Origin: an uncultured Cyclobacteriaceae bacterium
Lineage (GTDB): Bacteria; Bacteroidota; Bacteroidia; Cytophagales; Cyclobacteriaceae
Direction of reading: 5' to 3'
Assembly: GCA_937958005.1 (NCBI GenBank)
Contig: CALGOB010000024.1
Coordinates: forward strand, 1-37,254
DNA: 37,254 bases
The translations under genes and the position numbers were made by a program. The notes under the pieces were generated by a model, which was not told the origin of the DNA, made no database searches, and was given only the letters and a program-made list of their open reading frames with translations. Below are positions 26,289-33,224 of the stretch, piece after piece. Each line of letters starts with the position of its first letter. Positions within the stretch are counted from its first letter, which is position 1.

Positions 26289-26489
26289 ATGAAAAAAAAT
26301 AAATTAAAACTCGCTGAACTGAAAGTAACGAGCTTCATTACTAAAGATACTGATCTAAATGCAATGACTCTTAAAGGAGGGCGTAAAGGCAATGGTACTG
26401 TAATAGGCATTCCTACTACCAAAACAAAAACAGATCCTACAGCGAACACTCTTTGTTTCGTGTGCCCTGTTGATGAGATTCGTTTTTAG
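26289..26489 (+). CDS. RiPP precursor peptide, class I lanthipeptide-like
   Basis: The 66-residue peptide starts MKKNKLKLAELKVTSFIT, a Lys/Leu-rich leader of the form KLxLxxLKVxSFxT seen in Bacteroidota lanthipeptide and other natural-product precursors. A double glycine at residues 30-31 (TLKGG) marks a likely cleavage site. The 35-residue core is Thr-rich (T37, T43, T44, T46, T48, T51, T54) and ends with two Cys (C56, C59) in TLCFVCP, so Thr dehydration and (methyl)lanthionine rings are possible. That chemistry is inferred, not shown. No LanB, LanC, radical SAM enzyme, peptidase-transporter or immunity gene is in the window. Two hairpin terminators follow at 26653 and 26723. The precursor call is fairly sure; the class is not. 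Confidence 0.7.
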   Translation: MKKNKLKLAELKVTSFITKDTDLNAMTLKGGRKGNGTVIGIPTTKTKTDPTANTLCFVCPVDEIRF

Positions 26490-26652
26490 TCATCGGCAAA
26501 ACTAATGTTTTCACAATTTTTATTTAAGGTTAAATCGCTTTTGCCTTTACATGAAAACTTTCATTGAATGGATAAGTTTAACAACATTCTCTTACAAATC
26601 ATGTAATTATTGGCATTTCAAGCAATTTGTGATACATTTTAAAGTTTTGCTG

Positions 26653-26697
26653 TGCCTTTCTTTCACTATTTTGAAAGAAGGGCATTTTATTTTTATT
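26653..26697 (+). terminator. Intrinsic terminator after the RiPP precursor gene
   Basis: TGCCTTTCTTTCA at 26653-26665 pairs with TGAAAGAAGGGCA at 26672-26684 (one G-T pair) around a six-base loop, followed by TTTTATTTTTATT. It ends a transcript about 160 bases past the precursor stop. The bases between hold an 81-codon open frame from 26551 that runs through both hairpins, so I do not count it as a gene. Confidence 0.8.
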
Positions 26698-26722
26698 GGT
26701 TTTCTGAGGGTTACAACATCTC

Positions 26723-26778
26723 AAGTGATTCCCAACCTTGTAAATTTGAACTTTTTACAAGGAAATTCACTTTTTTTT
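26723..26778 (+). terminator. Second terminator-like hairpin in tandem
   Basis: CCTTGTAAA at 26736-26744 pairs with TTTACAAGG at 26754-26762, extended outward by AAGTGA (26723-26728) with TCACTT (26767-26772), and followed by eight T. With the hairpin at 26653 it isolates the precursor gene from the DUF177-rpmF operon. Confidence 0.7.
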
Positions 26779-26821
26779 CGAGTAATAAAACATTAAACTT
26801 TTCTTTTTTTTAAAAACTCAC

Positions 26822-26829
26822 TAGATTTG
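26822..26829 (+). promoter_or_regulatory. Possible -7 promoter box of the DUF177-rpmF operon
   Basis: TAGATTTG fits the Bacteroidota -7 consensus TAnnTTTG and lies 26 bases before the preferred ATG at 26856, just after two terminators. No clear -33 TTTG is seen. Confidence 0.4.
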
Positions 26830-26855
26830 CGGTTCTTTATTTATAAGTGACTGTA

Positions 26856-27383
26856 ATGAAGACTCTTGAAAAATACAGAATTGATATTTATAAGCTTGCT
26901 AACAAAGCGCATGAATATGATTTTGAAATAAATGATGAGTTCTTTGAGTGTTTTGAATTTAGTGAGATCAATGAAGGTTCGGGAAAGAGTCATGTAATAT
27001 TGAATAAATCCGATTCTCTGATAACTCTTGAATTCGATATTGATGTAACCGTCAAATTGATTTGTGACAGAAGTTTGGATGAATTTAATTTCCAAGTGAA
27101 CTTAACAGATCAAATGATGTATAAATATGGTGAAGAGGAAGCTGAGTTGTCAGATGAGGTAAAAGTTATTACTCAGAATACACAATCTATCAACTTAGCC
27201 CAGCCACTATTTGAATTGATCAGTGTTTCAGTACCTGTTAAAAAATTACATCCTCGTTATAAAGATGATGAAAATGAGCAAGATGCTTTATTTTATCAAT
27301 CTGACGACGGAGAAAAAGTAGATGAAGAAGTAGTGGATCCAAGGTGGAACGCATTAAAAAATTTGAAAAATAACATAAAGTAA
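26856..27383 (+). CDS. DUF177/YceD family protein
   Basis: The product has about 175 residues if read from the ATG at 26856, which I prefer to a GTG nine bases earlier because [14 protein letters not shown] fits the usual family start. YceD proteins sit upstream of rpmF in most bacteria and are linked to 23S rRNA and ribosome assembly. Here rpmF follows after seven bases. The body alternates beta-rich segments ([20 protein letters not shown], where Cys occurs) and an acidic C-terminus ([28 protein letters not shown]). The D-P-R-W-x-x-L-x-x-L end is characteristic of the family. Confidence 0.88.
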   Translation: MKTLEKYRIDIYKLANKAHEYDFEINDEFFECFEFSEINEGSGKSHVILNKSDSLITLEFDIDVTVKLICDRSLDEFNFQVNLTDQMMYKYGEEEAELSDEVKVITQNTQSINLAQPLFELISVSVPVKKLHPRYKDDENEQDALFYQSDDGEKVDEEVVDPRWNALKNLKNNIK

Positions 27384-27390
27384 TAATAAA

Positions 27391-27582
27391 ATGGCGCATC
27401 CTAAGAGAAAAACGTCTAAAACAAGAAGGGACAAAAGAAGGACTCATTACAAAGCAGAGCCTAAGAATTATGTGATTTGCCCTACAACTGGCGAAGCTCA
27501 TTTACAACATAGAGCATACTGGTATGAGGGAAAAATGTACTATAAAGGGAAAGTAGTAATGGAAAAAGAGGTGCTAGCGTAG
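27391..27582 (+). CDS. rpmF: 50S ribosomal protein L32
   Basis: The 63-residue protein starts [20 protein letters not shown], the L32 signature of the large ribosomal subunit. The zinc ribbon of other L32 proteins (two CxxC pairs) is reduced here: only one Cys remains, in [14 protein letters not shown], so it is a zinc-free form, common in Bacteroidota. It is placed between the YceD-like gene and fabH, a classic arrangement. An intrinsic terminator follows after about 30 bases. Confidence 0.97.
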   Translation: MAHPKRKTSKTRRDKRRTHYKAEPKNYVICPTTGEAHLQHRAYWYEGKMYYKGKVVMEKEVLA

Positions 27583-27610
27583 TTTTTTCTTTATTTACGA
27601 ATTAGATTTG

Positions 27611-27644
27611 AAGCCTGTAACTTTTTACAGGCTTTGATTTTTTA
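27611..27644 (+). terminator. Intrinsic terminator or attenuator after rpmF
   Basis: AAGCCTGTAA at 27611-27620 pairs perfectly with TTACAGGCTT at 27625-27634 around CTTT, followed by TGATTTTTTATT. It lies between rpmF and fabH, so it either ends the ribosomal transcript or lets part of it run into fabH. Confidence 0.85.
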
Positions 27645-27663
27645 TTAATAATAGCGCATTTAG

Positions 27664-28653
27664 ATGGAAGTAAGCAGAGCTGCAATTAAAGGCATCCATG
27701 GATATGTCCCCGATTATATTCTAACTAACCAAGAACTTGAGACCATGGTGGACACCAATGACGAGTGGATCACTTCAAGAACTGGTATCAAGGAAAGGAG
27801 AATTTTAAAAGGAGAAAACCAAGGTGTTTCTGTTATTGGGGTTGAAGCCGTGAAGGGTTTATTAGAAAAAACCAATACTGATCCACTTGATATTGACTTA
27901 CTAATCTGCGCTACTACAACTCCAGACATGGCATTTCCTGCCACAGCCAACATAATAGCCAATAAAGTAGGAGCCAAAAATTCATTCAGTTATGATTTGC
28001 AAGCTGCTTGCTCTGGTTTTCTATACGCATTAAATACTGGCTCTCAATTTATTGCTAGTGGTATGTACAAAAAAGTGGTAGTGGTAGGCGCTGATAAAAT
28101 GTCTTCTATCATTGATTATACAGATAGGTCTACTTGCATTATTTTTGGTGATGGAGGAGGAGCTGTACTTCTTGAAAAGTCTGAAGACGACACAGGCATC
28201 ATTGATTCTATCCTTAAATCGGATGGTTCTGGAGAACCCTATTTACATCTCAAAGCTGGTGGTAGTAGAAAACCTGCTAGTTTAGAAACTATCCAAAACA
28301 AAGAGCATTTTGTTTATCAAGAAGGTGGTACAGTTTTTAAGTTTGCTGTTACCAATATGGCCAATACAGCAGCTGAATTAGTCGCTAGAAACAATTTATC
28401 CAGTGATAACATTGCTTATTTAGTTCCTCATCAGGCTAATAAAAGAATTATAGACGCTACTGCAAGCAGAATAGGCATAGGAGAAGAGAAAGTAATGCTT
28501 AACATCCATCGTTATGGCAACACCACTAGTGGAACTATCCCATTATGTTTATGGGATTATGAGAAGAAACTCAAGAAAGGTGACAACCTAGTCTTAGCCG
28601 CTTTTGGCGGCGGATTTACATGGGGTGCCACTTATCTCAAATGGTCATATTAG
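27664..28653 (+). CDS. fabH: Beta-ketoacyl-ACP synthase III
   Basis: The 329-residue enzyme starts fatty-acid synthesis by condensing an acyl-CoA with malonyl-ACP. The catalytic triad is visible as Cys116 in AACSGF, His256 in VPHQANKR and Asn286 in HRYGNTTSG. The opening TNxELxxxVDTxDEWxxxRTGIxxRR pattern is complete. Length is standard. efp, accB and accC follow on the same strand, so malonyl-CoA production and fatty-acid initiation are linked in one neighbourhood. plsX, often between rpmF and fabH in other phyla, is absent. Branched-chain primer use, typical of the phylum, cannot be judged from motifs. Confidence 0.97.
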   Translation: MEVSRAAIKGIHGYVPDYILTNQELETMVDTNDEWITSRTGIKERRILKGENQGVSVIGVEAVKGLLEKTNTDPLDIDLLICATTTPDMAFPATANIIANKVGAKNSFSYDLQAACSGFLYALNTGSQFIASGMYKKVVVVGADKMSSIIDYTDRSTCIIFGDGGGAVLLEKSEDDTGIIDSILKSDGSGEPYLHLKAGGSRKPASLETIQNKEHFVYQEGGTVFKFAVTNMANTAAELVARNNLSSDNIAYLVPHQANKRIIDATASRIGIGEEKVMLNIHRYGNTTSGTIPLCLWDYEKKLKKGDNLVLAAFGGGFTWGATYLKWSY

Positions 28654-28682
28654 TTTAACCAAACATTTTACCCAATTTTAAA

Positions 28683-29246
28683 ATGGCAACTACAGCAGAT
28701 ATCAGAAATGGATTAGTCATTGAGTTTAATCATGATCTATTCGCAATTGTGGAATTTCAACATGTTAAGCCTGGTAAAGGGCCTGCATTTGTAAGAACAA
28801 AATTAAAAAGTGTCAGAACAGGAAAAGTAATAGATAATACTTTCTCTGCAGGTCATAAGATTCACACTGCTAGAGTTCTCAGGAAAAAATTCCAATATCT
28901 CTACAAAGACGATATGGGTTATAACTTCATGGATAGTGAAACATTTGAACAAATTTCATTACAAGAAGAGTTGATCAATGCCCCTCAATACTTAAATGAC
29001 GGTCTTGAAGTAGATATCATCATTCACGAAGAAAAAGAAGAGTACTTAGGCTGTGAATTACCTCAGCACATAGAAGCAACTGTTACCTATACTGAACCTG
29101 GTCTAAAAGGGGATACTGCTACTAACGCCAGTAAACCTGCCACGATAGATACAGGAGCCACTGTACAAGTACCTTTGTTTATCAATCAAGATGAAAGAAT
29201 CAAAGTTGATACTACCAAAGGATCATATGTAGAAAGGGTAAAATAA
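28683..29246 (+). CDS. efp: Translation elongation factor P
   Basis: The 187-residue product relieves ribosome stalling at polyproline. It shows KPGKGPAFVRTKLK (residues 29-42) with Lys32 at the tip of domain I, the position that receives a lysyl-type modification in some bacteria, and the C-terminal TKGSYVERV ending. No EpmA or EpmB is in the window, so whether Lys32 is modified is unknown. It lies 29 bases after fabH. The 78-base gap before accB carries a 13-base direct repeat. Confidence 0.96.
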   Translation: MATTADIRNGLVIEFNHDLFAIVEFQHVKPGKGPAFVRTKLKSVRTGKVIDNTFSAGHKIHTARVLRKKFQYLYKDDMGYNFMDSETFEQISLQEELINAPQYLNDGLEVDIIIHEEKEEYLGCELPQHIEATVTYTEPGLKGDTATNASKPATIDTGATVQVPLFINQDERIKVDTTKGSYVERVK

Positions 29247-29254
29247 CTATATTT

Positions 29255-29286
29255 ACCCAAATTAATTTTTGTAACCCAAATTAATT
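29255..29286 (+). repeat. 13-base direct repeat upstream of accB
   Basis: ACCCAAATTAATT occurs at 29255-29267 and again at 29274-29286, with start points 19 bases apart, in the short gap between efp and accB. It could be a tandem binding site controlling accBC or a simple small duplication. No protein is known from this window to bind it. Confidence 0.6.
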
Positions 29287-29324
29287 CATAAAGAAGTTTA
29301 AACAACTTTAGGAACGCCTATTAT

Positions 29325-29813
29325 ATGAAAGCAAAAGAAATCAGAGACCTTATCGACTTCATTTCCCAGTCTGGGCTAGAAGAAGTGAATATAGAAACTG
29401 AAGAGTTTAAGATCAATGTAAAAAGATCAAACGAAGTAATCAGTCATGTACAAGCTGCTGCTCCTGTACAAGCTGCAATTCAGGCAGCTGTTCCTGCAGC
29501 TCCTGTAGTTACTACTCAAGCAGCTGCTGCACCAGCTACTCCTGTTCAAGCAAGTGCCAGTGAAGATGATAAATATGTAACAATCAAGTCACCAATGATC
29601 GGTACTTTTTATAGATCAGCCAACCCTGAGTCTGATGCATTTGTGAATGTAGGTGATGCGGTTAAAGCAGGTCAAGCAGTGTGTATTATTGAAGCAATGA
29701 AACTATTTAATGAAATAGAATCTGACCTAAATGGTACAATTGTTAAAGTATTAGTAGATAATGCTCAACCAGTTGAGTATGACCAGCCATTATTCTTGGT
29801 GGATCCAGCATAA
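29325..29813 (+). CDS. accB: Biotin carboxyl carrier protein of acetyl-CoA carboxylase
   Basis: The 162-residue carrier has an N-terminal helical domain, an Ala/Pro/Gln-rich flexible linker (about residues 42-80, made of APVQAA-like units), and the biotinyl domain with the biotin-attachment motif EAMKLFNEIE, in which Lys126 is biotinylated. It carries CO2 between biotin carboxylase and carboxyltransferase to make malonyl-CoA. accC follows after 25 bases; the carboxyltransferase subunits accA and accD are not in the window. Confidence 0.97.
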   Translation: MKAKEIRDLIDFISQSGLEEVNIETEEFKINVKRSNEVISHVQAAAPVQAAIQAAVPAAPVVTTQAAAAPATPVQASASEDDKYVTIKSPMIGTFYRSANPESDAFVNVGDAVKAGQAVCIIEAMKLFNEIESDLNGTIVKVLVDNAQPVEYDQPLFLVDPA

Positions 29814-29838
29814 TTAATATTCATTTAAATAATTTATT

Positions 29839-31188
29839 GTGTTTAATAAAATATTGATAGCCAATAGAGGTGAGATAGCTCTTAGAATTATCCGAACCTG
29901 CAAAGAAATGGGAATTAAAACTGTAGCAGTTTATTCTCAAGCAGATAAAGATAGTTTGCATGTCACTTTCGCTGATGAGGCAGTGTGCATCGGCCCTGCT
30001 CCTAGTCCTCAATCTTACCTGAATATAAAAAATATCATATCAGCAGCAGAGATTACCAATGCAGATGCGATACATCCAGGTTATGGGTTTTTATCTGAAA
30101 ACGCGGAGTTTTCAAAAGTCTGTGCTGAGTATGGTATCAAGTTCATTGGGGCAAGTGCTGAAATGATCAATAAAATGGGTGACAAGGCAACAGCCAAGGA
30201 CACCATGAAAAAAGCAGGTGTACCTACTATTCCTGGATCTGATGGTTTATTGTCTTCTGTTGAGGAAGGAAAGAAAATTGCTAAGAAAATTAAATACCCA
30301 GTAATCATCAAAGCCACTGCTGGTGGAGGTGGACGTGGTATGAGGATCATAGCCAAAGAAGAAGATTTTCAAAAAGCTTGGGATGATGCAAGACAAGAAT
30401 CCAAGGCTGCTTTTGGAAATGATGGCATGTACTTAGAAAAATTTGTAGAAGAGCCTAGGCATATTGAAATTCAGATAGTAGGTGATAGCAGAGGTAGAGC
30501 ATGCCATCTTTCTGAAAGAGACTGTTCTATACAGAGAAGACATCAGAAACTAGTTGAGGAAACTCCATCACCTATCGTTACTCAAGAATTAAGGGAAAAA
30601 ATGGGAAAAGCAGCTATTGCAGGTGCTGAAACCATTGGATATGAAGGTGCAGGAACTATCGAATTCTTAGTTGATAAATATAGTGACTTCTATTTCATGG
30701 AAATGAATACTAGAATTCAAGTGGAACACCCTATTACAGAGGAAGTTACAGATTTTGACTTGATCAAAGAGCAAATTAAAGTAGCTGCTGGCATTGAGAT
30801 TTCTGGAACTAACTACTTTCCTCAAGTTCATGCAATAGAGTGTAGAATCAACGCGGAAGATCCATTGAATGGTTTCAGGCCTAGCCCAGGAAAAATCACC
30901 AACCTTCATTTACCTGGTGGTCATGGGGTAAGAGTAGATAGTCATATCTATGCGGGTTATACAATCCCTCCTAACTATGATTCAATGATTGCCAAACTTA
31001 TTGTTTCTGCTCAAACTAGAGAAGAAGCTCTTGTAAGAATGAAAAGGGCATTAGAAGAAACGGTAATAGAAGGAATAAAAACTACGATTCCATTCCATAT
31101 ATTTTTAATGGATGATCCCGTATTTAAATCTGGAAACTTTACAACAAGTTATTTAGATGACTTTGATTTTAGTCAATTAAAAGAATAA
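29839..31188 (+). CDS. accC: Biotin carboxylase subunit of acetyl-CoA carboxylase
   Basis: The 449-residue ATP-grasp enzyme carboxylates biotin on AccB. Its motifs are the N-terminal [18 protein letters not shown], the Gly-rich ATP loop [32 protein letters not shown], and the active-site [17 protein letters not shown]. The start codon is GTG at 29839, which gives the expected [11 protein letters not shown]. The transcript ends in a strong hairpin directly past the stop. It is the last gene of the rpmF-fabH-efp-accBC neighbourhood. Confidence 0.97.
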   Translation: MFNKILIANRGEIALRIIRTCKEMGIKTVAVYSQADKDSLHVTFADEAVCIGPAPSPQSYLNIKNIISAAEITNADAIHPGYGFLSENAEFSKVCAEYGIKFIGASAEMINKMGDKATAKDTMKKAGVPTIPGSDGLLSSVEEGKKIAKKIKYPVIIKATAGGGGRGMRIIAKEEDFQKAWDDARQESKAAFGNDGMYLEKFVEEPRHIEIQIVGDSRGRACHLSERDCSIQRRHQKLVEETPSPIVTQELREKMGKAAIAGAETIGYEGAGTIEFLVDKYSDFYFMEMNTRIQVEHPITEEVTDFDLIKEQIKVAAGIEISGTNYFPQVHAIECRINAEDPLNGFRPSPGKITNLHLPGGHGVRVDSHIYAGYTIPPNYDSMIAKLIVSAQTREEALVRMKRALEETVIEGIKTTIPFHIFLMDDPVFKSGNFTTSYLDDFDFSQLKE

Positions 31189-31192
31189 AAAG

Positions 31193-31222
31193 AAAAGGCG
31201 ACCAGTGGTCGCCTTTTTACTT
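31193..31222 (+). terminator. Intrinsic terminator of accC
   Basis: AAAAGGCGACC at 31193-31203 pairs perfectly with GGTCGCCTTTT at 31207-31217 around a three-base loop, with a further T run. It lies a few bases after the accC stop. Confidence 0.9.
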
Positions 31223-31247
31223 TAGAAAGTTTTAAGATAAGTCTTTT

Positions 31248-31337
31248 AACCCGAATGATGCAATAGAAATTTGATGCAAACCATAAATAACAGCCATTTA
31301 TGATTTTCTCATAAAAGTCTAATGCATCATTCGGGTT
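31248..31337. repeat. Palindromic element with 15-base inverted ends
   Basis: AACCCGAATGATGCA at 31248-31262 is repeated in inverse at 31323-31337 (TGCATCATTCGGGTT); with a one-base shift the match runs on into TTTTAA. Inside, CATAAAT and ATTTATG form a smaller hairpin around 31282-31302. It sits between the accC terminator and the DUF3109 gene end and has no T tract, so it is not a normal terminator. It could be a MITE-like or REP-like repeat. Confidence 0.6.
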
Positions 31338-31414
31338 TAAAATAGGGTGAGTTTCTGAATGAGTATTGAATCTTACCAATAGAGGTTTATCGCATGAACC
31401 CACTATTTTCCCCT

Positions 31415-31987
31415 TCACTCCTCTTTATCTATCTCTATTTGATCACAGAGTTGAGAATACCATTTTTCTCCATATTTTCTAATCAAAGGGTCTTTCAAAA
31501 ATTTATAAACAGGTACTTTCAATTCTTGTCCAAGATCACAGGCATCACTGCATATCTCCCATTGATCATAGTTCAATGCATCATAATGATCATACTTAGT
31601 AATTCTAATAGGGTATAAATGACAAGATATTGGTTTTTTATAGCTTATTTTTCCATCATTATAAGCTTGTTCAATACCACATTTCAAAATCCCTCTTTGA
31701 TCATAAATGGCAAAAGCACATTCTTTATTGTTAATAGTGGTAGTTGAATAGTCTCCTTCTTCGTCTAAAATATAAGGGCCATTTTTTTGAATGGCTTTCT
31801 TTCCCTCATCTGATAGATAAGGCATGACTTCATCCAGAACCTGATCAACAATAGGTAGTTCATTCTGATCTAGAGGAGCACCTAAATCCCCTTCTACACA
31901 ACATGCTCCTTTACATTTTTCCAAATTACAAACAAAAAAGTGTTCTTTTAAATCGTCTGACAGTACAGCATTCCCTTCAATAATCAT
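31415..31987 (-). CDS. DUF3109 family cysteine-rich protein
   Basis: The 190-residue product has an N-terminal cluster C20-x4-C25-x3-C29-C30 ([12 protein letters not shown]), then [22 protein letters not shown] and CSDACDLG. This matches DUF3109 within the YkgJ-type Cys-cluster proteins, which probably bind zinc or an iron-sulfur cluster; the function is not established. There is no signal peptide. It is eight bases downstream of the DUF2911 gene and probably co-transcribed. Confidence 0.9.
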   Translation of the reverse strand: MIIEGNAVLSDDLKEHFFVCNLEKCKGACCVEGDLGAPLDQNELPIVDQVLDEVMPYLSDEGKKAIQKNGPYILDEEGDYSTTTINNKECAFAIYDQRGILKCGIEQAYNDGKISYKKPISCHLYPIRITKYDHYDALNYDQWEICSDACDLGQELKVPVYKFLKDPLIRKYGEKWYSQLCDQIEIDKEE

Positions 31988-31995
31988 ATTCGATA

Positions 31996-32535
31996 TTATT
32001 TAACAACTTTAATTGGTACTGATACCTCTACTAAATCCCATTTCATGACCATATCTACCCCTTCCCTACGTTCTTTTAATTCTATGGTAAATTGTTCCAA
32101 TTCCTGATCAACCCTATTTACGGGAAAAGTAATTCTCAATACATCTTTTTCATAATTTGGCTCTTGATACCCCCAGGTTCCTAGCTCAGAATTGAATACT
32201 ACCTCCCAATGATCATCTGAGGGTATGGTATACAATTTATACTTTCCAGCATCTAGCAATTTTTCACTTATCATTACCTTGTTTGAAATACTAATTTCTG
32301 TAGACTCATTGGCCCCAGTTCTCCAATAGGTATTATAAGGAACAAGTCCACCAAAAATTTTTCTTCCTTTTTTGTACGGTCTACAATAAGTGACCGCTAG
32401 GTTTAACGATTCAATGCTGAGCTTTACCGTTTCTTGAGGACTTTGCGTGTTTGATGTCTTGAAATAAATTACAATAGCCAATATGATCAAAAGTGAAAAC
32501 AATAACCCACCCACTATCAATACCTTTTTTTTCAT
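31996..32535 (-). CDS. DUF2911 family membrane-anchored protein
   Basis: The 179-residue product has one N-terminal helix (residues 4-24, [21 protein letters not shown]), then a periplasmic domain with the DUF2911 hallmark [26 protein letters not shown] around residues 57-82 and KYKLYTIP-like [19 protein letters not shown]. The family is common and uncharacterised in Bacteroidota. I know of no defined role. It faces the blaI-like gene with about 310 bases between starts. Confidence 0.9.
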   Translation of the reverse strand: MKKKVLIVGGLLFSLLIILAIVIYFKTSNTQSPQETVKLSIESLNLAVTYCRPYKKGRKIFGGLVPYNTYWRTGANESTEISISNKVMISEKLLDAGKYKLYTIPSDDHWEVVFNSELGTWGYQEPNYEKDVLRITFPVNRVDQELEQFTIELKERREGVDMVMKWDLVEVSVPIKVVK

Positions 32536-32782
32536 TAATACTCCGCTTTAATATTACTCGATTGATGGCTTTTTTTATTAAAGCACATCTTCTATTGTTT
32601 TTGATTTTTCAGATGTACTAATCTTTATAAATCTGAAATACAAACATACAAAATTAAGTTTATAGTCAGAATCTCTTCTTTTAAAACCGAAAAATACATT
32701 CATCAGAATCAAAACATAAACATTTGATTATAAGATAATTAATAAAATAATCCTGTCTATCTCAAAACATTCACAGATTATT

Positions 32783-32827
32783 AACTAATAGATTAGTTGC
32801 AAAACTAACTACTTAGTTATACATTTG
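32783..32827 (+). promoter_or_regulatory. Promoter with two palindromic operators for the BlaI-like repressor
   Basis: Operator 1 is AACTAATAGATTAGTT (32783-32798), operator 2 AACTAACTACTTAGTT (32803-32818); both are 16-base perfect dyads sharing AACTAA/TTAGTT, with centres 20 bases apart, about two helical turns. TACATTTG at 32820-32827 is an exact Bacteroidota -7 box. AGTTG at the end of operator 1 lies 20 bases upstream, where a -33 box belongs. The ATG of the repressor is 20 bases past the -7 box. The placing predicts autorepression. The rest of the gap, 32536-32782, shows nothing I recognise. Confidence 0.7.
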
Positions 32828-32847
32828 AATTATTAATAACAACAATT

Positions 32848-33222
32848 ATGAAGGAACTGACTAAAGCAGAAGAACAGATCATGCAGATCTTATGGGATCT
32901 AAAAGAAGGGTTTGTCAACGAAATAATTGAGAAGATGCCAGAACCAAAACCTGCATATAATACAGTTTCTACAATTGTTAGAATACTGGTAAAAAAACAA
33001 TTTGTTGGTTTTAAAGCCTTTGGTAAGAGCCACCAGTATTTCCCCCTTATTGACAAAACGTCTTATAGTAATTACTTCATGAAAAATTTTATGAGCAATT
33101 ACTTCAATGGCTCCCTTCAAAAAATGGTTTCATTTTTTGCTAAGGAAAACAACATTGATATTCACGCTTTAGATGAGCTCATGAAAGAAGTAAAAGATGA
33201 CCTTAACCAAAACGAAGAATAG
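32848..33222 (+). CDS. BlaI/MecI/CopY family transcriptional repressor
   Basis: The 124-residue winged-helix repressor starts MKELTKAEEQIMQILWDLKEG, a clear BlaI signature, with a recognition helix in PAYNTVSTIVRILVKKQFV and the wing GFKAFGKSHQYFPLI. The C-terminal half is the dimerisation helix set. BlaI proteins leave DNA after cleavage by a BlaR1-type membrane peptidase; the next gene, two bases downstream, is such a peptidase. No beta-lactamase or PBP gene is here, so the inducer is unlikely to be an antibiotic in the classic sense. Two palindromes over its promoter are the probable targets. Confidence 0.93.
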   Translation: MKELTKAEEQIMQILWDLKEGFVNEIIEKMPEPKPAYNTVSTIVRILVKKQFVGFKAFGKSHQYFPLIDKTSYSNYFMKNFMSNYFNGSLQKMVSFFAKENNIDIHALDELMKEVKDDLNQNEE

Positions 33223-33224
33223 TA

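Noticed and set aside
26551-26796. An 81-codon open frame between the RiPP precursor and the DUF177 gene
   Set aside because: It spans two strong terminator hairpins and is rich in residues encoded by AT-rich DNA with no domain; most likely chance.
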